Positions 7,540-11,101 of a stretch of 11,101 bases of DNA are shown piece after piece. The stretch covers positions 1 through 11,101 of the forward strand of contig JAFAMK010000218.1 of the NCBI GenBank assembly GCA_019233415.1, written 5' to 3'. The stretch comes from Vulcanimicrobiota bacterium. GTDB taxonomy: Bacteria > Vulcanimicrobiota > Vulcanimicrobiia > Vulcanimicrobiales > Vulcanimicrobiaceae. The position numbers and the translations under genes are program-made. The stretch's first letter is position 1; each line of letters starts with the position of its first letter. Below the pieces are notes generated by a model that did not search any database, was not told the DNA's origin, and was given only the letters and a program-made list of their open reading frames with translations.

Positions 7540-7566
7540 TTGCACAGATGACGACCGAGCTATTAT
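7540..7566 (+). promoter_or_regulatory. Candidate promoter close to the lipoprotein gene
   Basis: TTGCAC (7540-7545), 15 bases, then TATTAT (7561-7566). The -10 box is very AT-rich for this sequence and matches 5 of 6 positions, but the spacer is short. Transcription would begin near 7573 and leave a leader of about 64 bases. Confidence 0.35.
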
Positions 7567-7580
7567 GGGCGCGAGAACGC

Positions 7581-7614
7581 GGTCGCTTCGGGTGAGCGCT
7601 CGCGTCTTGCGACC
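7581..7614 (+). promoter_or_regulatory. Leader hairpin upstream of the lipoprotein gene
   Basis: GGTCGC (7581-7586) pairs with GCGACC (7609-7614), enclosing the palindrome GAGCGCTC (7594-7601). It ends 11 bases before the ribosome site, so it could affect translation or mRNA stability. It is short and could be chance. Confidence 0.3.
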
Positions 7615-7625
7615 ATCCTCTCGAT

Positions 7626-7632
7626 GAGGAGG
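7626..7632 (+). promoter_or_regulatory. Strong ribosome binding site of the lipoprotein gene
   Basis: GAGGAGG lies 4 bases before the ATG at 7637. It is the best Shine-Dalgarno sequence in the window and fixes the start that gives a proper lipoprotein signal peptide. Confidence 0.75.
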
Positions 7633-7636
7633 CGAA

Positions 7637-8599
7637 ATGATCTTGAATCGATCGAGACTGCTCCTCGGCTCGAGCGCCGTCGTGTTGGCGGCGTGCTCCG
7701 GAGGAGTCGTGTCCCGACAAGGCGTCACCGCCAAGGTGACGTCGACTAGCCTCAAGCCGATCACGATTCGGCGCGGCAGAGGAGCGCCGCGGTTCACCGC
7801 GAGCCGGCTGCGCAGCTCCGTCGCAGCGGATACGCTGCAGAACGGCCCCGGCGGCTATGCGTTCGAGACGAACGCCACGGCCGGCTACGTCAACATGTAC
7901 AAGCCTGACGGGGCCTGGTGCGCGCAAACCGACACGTCGCACTGCACCGACGATGCGTTCAGCATCGTGCTCAGCGGCGTCGACGGCAGTCAGGCGTCGG
8001 CGTCGATCCCGACGCCGTGGAATCTCGCCGCCGACACAACCTATAGCGGCGTCGTCAGCGGTCCGACGAACCTGTCGTATCAGCTGCGGTACGACTCGGC
8101 GAGCCGAACGTCGACGGTGACGCTCGGTCCGAACGCGTGGTGGCAGGTCGCTGCGACCGGCACGCAGGGACAGGAACAGTACACGTACACCGACTCGGCC
8201 GGATTCCAATATCAGATCCCTCCCGAGGTCTTGGTGGCGATGTCGGAGCGTCGCCACACCTCGCAAGTCGTCCACGATCCCGTCGACGGGGACGGGGACG
8301 GGGACGCGCCGGCGCCGAGTCCGAGCGTCGTCGGCACACAAGGCCCCTGCACTGCGGACAAGCTCGCGCAGTGTCAGCAGTGGCGCACGCTAATCTGGGC
8401 GACGTGGGCCCTCGCCCTCGTCGCAATCACGCTCGCGTTCATCGGCTGCATCGGGCTCCTCGCCTGGTTCACGATCGGCTCCGGCACGGCGATCTGCGCC
8501 GGAATCCTCGCCATCGCCCTTGCCGCATTCGCGGCGATGGTCTTCTCGACCCGAAGTCAGTACCTACTCGTCTGCTCCAACTGCCAACTCTCGGTCTGA
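7637..8599 (+). CDS. Lipoprotein of unknown function with hydrophobic two-helix C-terminal tail
   Basis: I do not recognise a family for this 320-residue protein. Residues 1-20 are a lipoprotein signal: basic N-terminus, hydrophobic core and lipobox LAAC with Cys20, so it should be exported and lipidated. Residues 21-60 are basic and Ser/Thr-rich. Residues 65-210 look like a soluble beta-rich domain (GGYAFETNATAGYVNMY, 72-88; WCAQTDTSHC with Cys95 and Cys103, which could form a disulfide). Residues 217-223 are DGDGDGD, leading into a Pro-rich linker (225-229). The tail is unusual: Cys238 and Cys246, a hydrophobic helix at about 252-280 (Cys271), a second at about 284-303 (Cys287), then a short end with Cys313 and Cys316. 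A lipidated N-terminus combined with C-terminal membrane helices is rare. One reading is an anchored envelope protein; another is a precursor with a hydrophobic C-terminal peptide, loosely like SdpC. The gene stands alone with its own promoter candidates and a downstream hairpin. Confidence 0.85.
   Translation: MILNRSRLLLGSSAVVLAACSGGVVSRQGVTAKVTSTSLKPITIRRGRGAPRFTASRLRSSVAADTLQNGPGGYAFETNATAGYVNMYKPDGAWCAQTDTSHCTDDAFSIVLSGVDGSQASASIPTPWNLAADTTYSGVVSGPTNLSYQLRYDSASRTSTVTLGPNAWWQVAATGTQGQEQYTYTDSAGFQYQIPPEVLVAMSERRHTSQVVHDPVDGDGDGDAPAPSPSVVGTQGPCTADKLAQCQQWRTLIWATWALALVAITLAFIGCIGLLAWFTIGSGTAICAGILAIALAAFAAMVFSTRSQYLLVCSNCQLSV
8285..8308 (+). repeat. Hexanucleotide tandem repeat GACGGG inside the lipoprotein gene
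   Basis: Three perfect GACGGG units and a fourth variant unit (GACGCG) encode DG-DG-DG-DA at residues 217-224. The unit length is a multiple of three, so copy-number changes would alter the linker without breaking the frame. Confidence 0.8.
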
Positions 8600-8609
8600 A
8601 CCATCGTGC

Positions 8610-8645
8610 CGAGAGCCGCCGTCACGCAAACGGCAGCGGCTCTCG
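8610..8645 (+). terminator. Hairpin between convergent genes, probable terminator
   Basis: A perfect 10-bp stem (CGAGAGCCGC at 8610-8619 and GCGGCTCTCG at 8636-8645) encloses a 16-base loop that can form a small inner stem (8620-8622 with 8630-8632). It begins 11 bases after the lipoprotein stop. The following bases (ACGATCTTTCTTCG) are moderately T-rich on the plus strand, while the other side has no T run, so it probably acts mainly on the lipoprotein transcript. It also faces the 3' end of the convergent membrane-protein gene. Confidence 0.6.
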
Positions 8646-8683
8646 ACGATCTTTCTTCGCTGCGAGTGAAGCTGTTCGGCGGC

Positions 8684-9127
8684 TCACGCAGGTTGCGGTG
8701 GGAGCGGACGCGTTTGGCGAAGTCTCAGATAGCCGCCGAACAGGCCGAGTGCAGGGCTGAGCGGCATCATCGCGACTTCGAGCAGACGGTCCGCGGGGCT
8801 CGCCGTCACCGTCACCATCCCGATCAGGCCCAACGCAACGCAGAGGTATGCGGAGAAGGCCCCGTTTAGCAACTCGTCGTGTTTTGCCAGCCAAGCAGCG
8901 ACATAGCCGCCGAGGATCGAGGCGCTCGCGCCAGTGACGAAGGTCGCTACCTTGTACGGCGGCGTCGCAATAAGAGCCATAAGTGCCGCCTGATGAGTGA
9001 CGGCCGATGGCGTTGACCTTGCGATCGAGAATACAGCAACCGTCGCCACGGGGATCGCAAAGAGATTCGTCGACACGATGTCGACCACGCCACCGATCAG
9101 GACGCCTTTTACCGAGAACCGCCGCAT
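8684..9127 (-). CDS. Small four-helix membrane protein of unknown function
   Basis: The 147-residue product is a polytopic membrane protein that I cannot assign to a named family. It starts MRRFSVKGVLIGGVVDIVST, a short basic tail followed by a helix at about 7-34 that contains a buried Asp16. Further hydrophobic spans lie at about 57-80, 87-107 and 116-134, and the C-terminus is basic and Pro-rich (YLRLRQTRPLPPQP). The positive ends suggest both termini are cytoplasmic. The chosen start (9125-9127) sits after a GGAAG about 10 bases upstream; an in-frame ATG at 9181 would add 18 polar residues with no sign of function. The hydrophobic pattern and sharply defined helices make it a real gene despite its size. 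It converges on the lipoprotein gene and diverges from the ankyrin gene, so it is transcribed alone. Confidence 0.75.
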   Translation of the reverse strand: MRRFSVKGVLIGGVVDIVSTNLFAIPVATVAVFSIARSTPSAVTHQAALMALIATPPYKVATFVTGASASILGGYVAAWLAKHDELLNGAFSAYLCVALGLIGMVTVTASPADRLLEVAMMPLSPALGLFGGYLRLRQTRPLPPQPA

Positions 9128-9196
9128 GGTACACGATCTTCCGGAATTGCCGACAAGGGTCCTTGCGGTTGCTTGCACCACTGATCCGAGTGAGGC

Positions 9197-9226
9197 TTGT
9201 CAGAACGATGCACGACCGGTTATGCT
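9197..9226 (+). promoter_or_regulatory. Candidate promoter for the ankyrin-repeat gene
   Basis: TTGTCA (9197-9202), an 18-base spacer, then TATGCT (9221-9226). It is a good sigma70-type match and reads toward the ankyrin gene with a leader of about 120 bases. A short perfect inverted repeat GGGTT-G-AACCC (9263-9273) follows in the leader and could be an operator or a small hairpin. Confidence 0.5.
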
Positions 9227-9340
9227 GGCGTCGCTCATCAGGGAGCGCACCGTCCGCGTAAAGGGTTGAACCCGCCTGTCGTGCCCTCGTGCATTACCTT
9301 CTTTCTGCCCGTCACTTGCGGACGCCGGGCGCACGTAGAG

Positions 9341-9346
9341 AGAAGG
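9341..9346 (+). promoter_or_regulatory. Ribosome binding site deciding the ankyrin gene start
   Basis: AGAAGG ends 5 bases before the ATG at 9352. An earlier in-frame ATG at 9289 lacks such a site and would add 21 residues without family resemblance. Confidence 0.65.
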
Positions 9347-9351
9347 TTCGT

Positions 9352-10551
9352 ATGCCCCAACCGCTGCCAGAGCGGCCGAGCCTGGATTGGCTCCGCAAAA
9401 CCGCCAAACAACGGCTGAAGCGGCTTCGCGAGGAGGCTCCGTCGGCTCATCTGACCGACGCGCAGTTCGCGCTCGCACGCGAATACGGCTTCGAAAGCTG
9501 GCGCGCGCTCAAGAGCCACGTCGACGAGCAGAACCGACACGATGCCGTCGTCGAACCGACCGCGGCAGAACGCGCGCGCGACGAGGTGGTCGGCGCATTC
9601 TTGCTCACCGTCGGAACGGGGCGACTCGACGACGTGCGCGCCGCGCTCGCCGCCGATCCCACGCTCGTGAACGCCGTCGGCCCGCATCCGTTTTGGGGTG
9701 GTCGTCCGCAAGCGCTTCACATCGCGATCGAGACGAAACGACCGGAGATGATCGACCTGCTCCTTCGATCCGCCGCCGACGTCGACGGCACGAACGACGA
9801 GTACGATCTTTGGTCGCCGCTCATGCTGTCGATAGACCGGCAGACGCCGGACGTAACGCGCGAACTGCTCGACCGTGGCGCACGCGTCGGCCTGCCCGAA
9901 GCGTTGCTGCTCGCAGATGACGAAGCCGTCGACCGGCTCTTGCGCGGCATGTCGGCGCTTCCCGAGCCAGCGCCGAATCGCGGCTCGTTCCTAAGTTTCG
10001 CCCGCACGCCGTTCGCGATCGACCGCCTGATCGAACTTGGCGCGCCAACGGACACGAAAGACCGGTGGGGCTCGACGCCGATCGACGCGATGAGCCGCAT
10101 GGGACCGAAGGGAACACCGCTAGTCCGGCACATGATCGCACGTGGTATCAGTGCACAGCCGGAAGAGTTCGCGCGCTTGGGCGACCGCCGCACGCTCGAA
10201 GCGCTGCTGGATGCCGATCTCAGCCTGATCGAATCCCCGGCTCTCTTCATGGGTGCGGTCGACTTCGGGCACCACGCGCTGGTCGAGTGGCTGATCGCCC
10301 GCGGCGCGAACGTCAACGCTCGATCGGACGCGGGCTCATATCACACGGCGCTGCACTCGGCCGCATGGAACGGCGACCTTCGCATGGTGCAACTGCTGGT
10401 CGAAGCCGGCGCCGACGTGACGGCGACTGACGAAGAACATCACAACATCCCGCTCGGCTGGGCCGAAGTCGCGGTCGAGGTCACGAACAATCCCGCCTGT
10501 GCGGAAGTCGCCGAGTATCTCCGGACGCGGCATTCGACAAATTCGGCGTGA
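9352..10551 (+). CDS. Ankyrin-repeat protein with bacterial N-terminal helical domain
   Basis: The 399-residue protein begins with a helical region (SLDWLRKTAKQRLKRLRE at 10-27, LTDAQFALAREYGFESWRALKSHV at 34-57) that recurs at the start of many bacterial ankyrin proteins. Ankyrin-type helix pairs follow: about 83-110, 118-150 (ALHIAIETKRPEMIDLLL), 153-180, 235-265, 298-326 (MGAVDFGHHALVEWLIARGA) and 330-375 (TALHSAAWNGDLRMVQLLVEAGADV). The middle repeats are degenerate. There is no signal peptide, so it is probably cytoplasmic and mediates protein binding; the partner cannot be deduced. It is monocistronic, with its own promoter candidate. The last codons (HSTNSA and the TGA at 10549-10551) fall inside the first copy of the intergenic repeat, so the C-terminus may have been remodelled by repeat insertion. 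Confidence 0.9.
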   Translation: MPQPLPERPSLDWLRKTAKQRLKRLREEAPSAHLTDAQFALAREYGFESWRALKSHVDEQNRHDAVVEPTAAERARDEVVGAFLLTVGTGRLDDVRAALAADPTLVNAVGPHPFWGGRPQALHIAIETKRPEMIDLLLRSAADVDGTNDEYDLWSPLMLSIDRQTPDVTRELLDRGARVGLPEALLLADDEAVDRLLRGMSALPEPAPNRGSFLSFARTPFAIDRLIELGAPTDTKDRWGSTPIDAMSRMGPKGTPLVRHMIARGISAQPEEFARLGDRRTLEALLDADLSLIESPALFMGAVDFGHHALVEWLIARGANVNARSDAGSYHTALHSAAWNGDLRMVQLLVEAGADVTATDEEHHNIPLGWAEVAVEVTNNPACAEVAEYLRTRHSTNSA

Positions 10552-10618
10552 CTCGGCATGACGAAGGGCCTCGACACATTCCGCGTGACGAGGGCCCTTC
10601 GACAAGCTCAGGGTGACG
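10533..10618 (+). repeat. Three degenerate copies of a REP-like intergenic repeat
   Basis: The clearest copy is at 10598-10618, beginning TTCGACAAGCTCAGGGTGAC. Copy 1 (10533-10552) matches it at 16 of 20 positions and copy 2 (10570-10590) at 15 of 21. The copies are joined by related linkers (GACGAAGGGC at 10559-10568 and GACGAGGGCC at 10587-10596). The complement of copy 3 can fold as CCCT...AGGG with internal G-A mismatches, as REP-type elements do. Similar CCTTCGACAAGCTCAGG elements are, from memory, common between genes in many GC-rich bacteria. The array lies between convergent genes and may help end transcription. Confidence 0.65.
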
Positions 10619-10627
10619 GGAGCGCGC

Positions 10628-11101
10628 TTATTCTTGCGGTGCGCCGTGCAAGAACGGTTTGCCGGTTTCCAGCAGCGACTTCAGTGCCGCCAGCACGAAG
10701 GACCAGCCGCCGCCTGCGCCCTTGTCCTCGGCTCCGCCCGAGACGAGCATCGCGAGTGTCGGCTTGCCGGTGAGGTCGTGTGTGACCGTCAGCCGCGTCA
10801 CACCGGGCGACGTCTCTTCGAGGTCGTAGGTCAGCCGGCTGAAGCCTTCGTCGGCGAGGTCTTGCTCCATCAGCATCCGCCACGTCTGCACGAGCTTGTG
10901 CGGCGGATCGGCTTCGAGCACTTCACCGTCGAGGATGATGTCCGGCATGCCGAACGCCTTCATCCCCTCGTTCGCGCGTACCTGGAAGCGCCCGCCGGGC
11001 TTGAGGTCGTAGTGGGCGTCGCCGCCGTAGCCGTACTGCGCCGTGAACTCGGGTTTCGTGATCGCGTCCCAGACCGTGCTCGGTGCCGCTTTGATGTACG
11101 T
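10628..11101 (-). CDS. SRPBCC / AHSA1 (activator of Hsp90 ATPase homologue 1-like) domain protein, 5' end beyond the window
   Basis: The minus-strand frame is open from the right edge to the TAA at 10628-10630, giving 157 residues without the first few. It reads YIKAAPSTVWDAITKPEFTA, GYGGDAHYDLKPGGRFQVRA, a GEVLEADPPHKLVQTWR segment (59-75), TRLTVTHDL (102-110), and a C-terminal helix GGWSFVLAALKSLLETG (131-147). These are the landmarks of the START-like SRPBCC fold in the bacterial AHSA1-type family, which forms a hydrophobic pocket; its function in bacteria is mostly unknown. Many family members are paired with an ArsR-type repressor, which would lie outside the window to the right. An internal ATG at 10961-10963 exists but would cut the fold, so the frame must continue past the edge. 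Confidence 0.9.
   Translation of the reverse strand, partial: TYIKAAPSTVWDAITKPEFTAQYGYGGDAHYDLKPGGRFQVRANEGMKAFGMPDIILDGEVLEADPPHKLVQTWRMLMEQDLADEGFSRLTYDLEETSPGVTRLTVTHDLTGKPTLAMLVSGGAEDKGAGGGWSFVLAALKSLLETGKPFLHGAPQE

Larger units (their letters stand above)
7319..7636. other. Intergenic region without a convincing gene
   Basis: About 318 bases separate the dimethylformamidase-like gene from the lipoprotein gene. Short open frames exist on both strands (for example 7331-7627 plus), but they are Arg- and Pro-rich in the manner of GC-rich noncoding DNA, with no family signature and no ribosome site. The region contains two promoter candidates and a leader hairpin, listed separately. I saw no clear terminator for the operon that ends at 7318. 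Confidence 0.6.

Noticed and set aside
7331..7627. Small open frame in the intergenic region before the lipoprotein
   Set aside because: It has no ribosome site, low-complexity Arg/Pro/Ser content and no recognisable similarity.
10533..10618. CRISPR array
   Set aside because: There are only three degenerate copies with short, related linkers and no unique spacers; this is a REP-like repeat.

Overview
The window is GC-rich chromosomal DNA from a bacterium that I cannot name with confidence. There is no rRNA, tRNA or other taxonomic marker. A heptosyltransferase-type GT9 enzyme, a GmhB-like phosphatase domain and a lipoprotein signal point to a diderm (LPS-like) envelope. Gene style and the intergenic repeats would fit an environmental GC-rich lineage such as Eremiobacterota/Vulcanimicrobiota, but that is only an impression.

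Layout. Positions 1-3854 form a tightly coupled minus-strand operon, read right to left: a NodU/CmcH-type O-carbamoyltransferase, then a fused family-2 glycosyltransferase plus HAD phosphatase, then a family-9 glycosyltransferase cut by the left edge. The stop and start codons overlap at both joints (ATGA and TGATG). Across a 100-bp divergent gap, a plus-strand operon runs from 3955 to 7318: an Nramp-fold transporter with an atypical metal site, a second family-2 glycosyltransferase 8 bp later, and a protein like the C-terminal part of the N,N-dimethylformamidase beta subunit (TGATG overlap). Together these two operons look like a surface-glycan or glycoconjugate island: sugar transfer, phosphate removal, carbamoyl decoration, and perhaps amide or acyl editing by the dimethylformamidase-like protein.

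Positions 7319-7636 hold no convincing gene but contain two candidate promoters and a leader hairpin. They precede a lipoprotein (7637-8599) with a C-terminal double-membrane-span, cysteine-bearing tail. A strong hairpin at 8610-8645 separates it from a convergent small four-helix membrane protein (8684-9127, minus). A divergent intergenic region with a good promoter candidate leads to an ankyrin-repeat protein (9352-10551). The 3' end of that gene, including its stop codon, lies in the first of three degenerate copies of a REP-like repeat (10533-10618). The right edge holds a partial AHSA1/SRPBCC protein on the minus strand.

Points most worth a second look are the coupling of a glycosyltransferase to a dimethylformamidase-like enzyme next to a non-canonical Nramp, the GT2-HAD fusion, the unusual lipoprotein tail, and the repeat that supplies a gene's stop codon.
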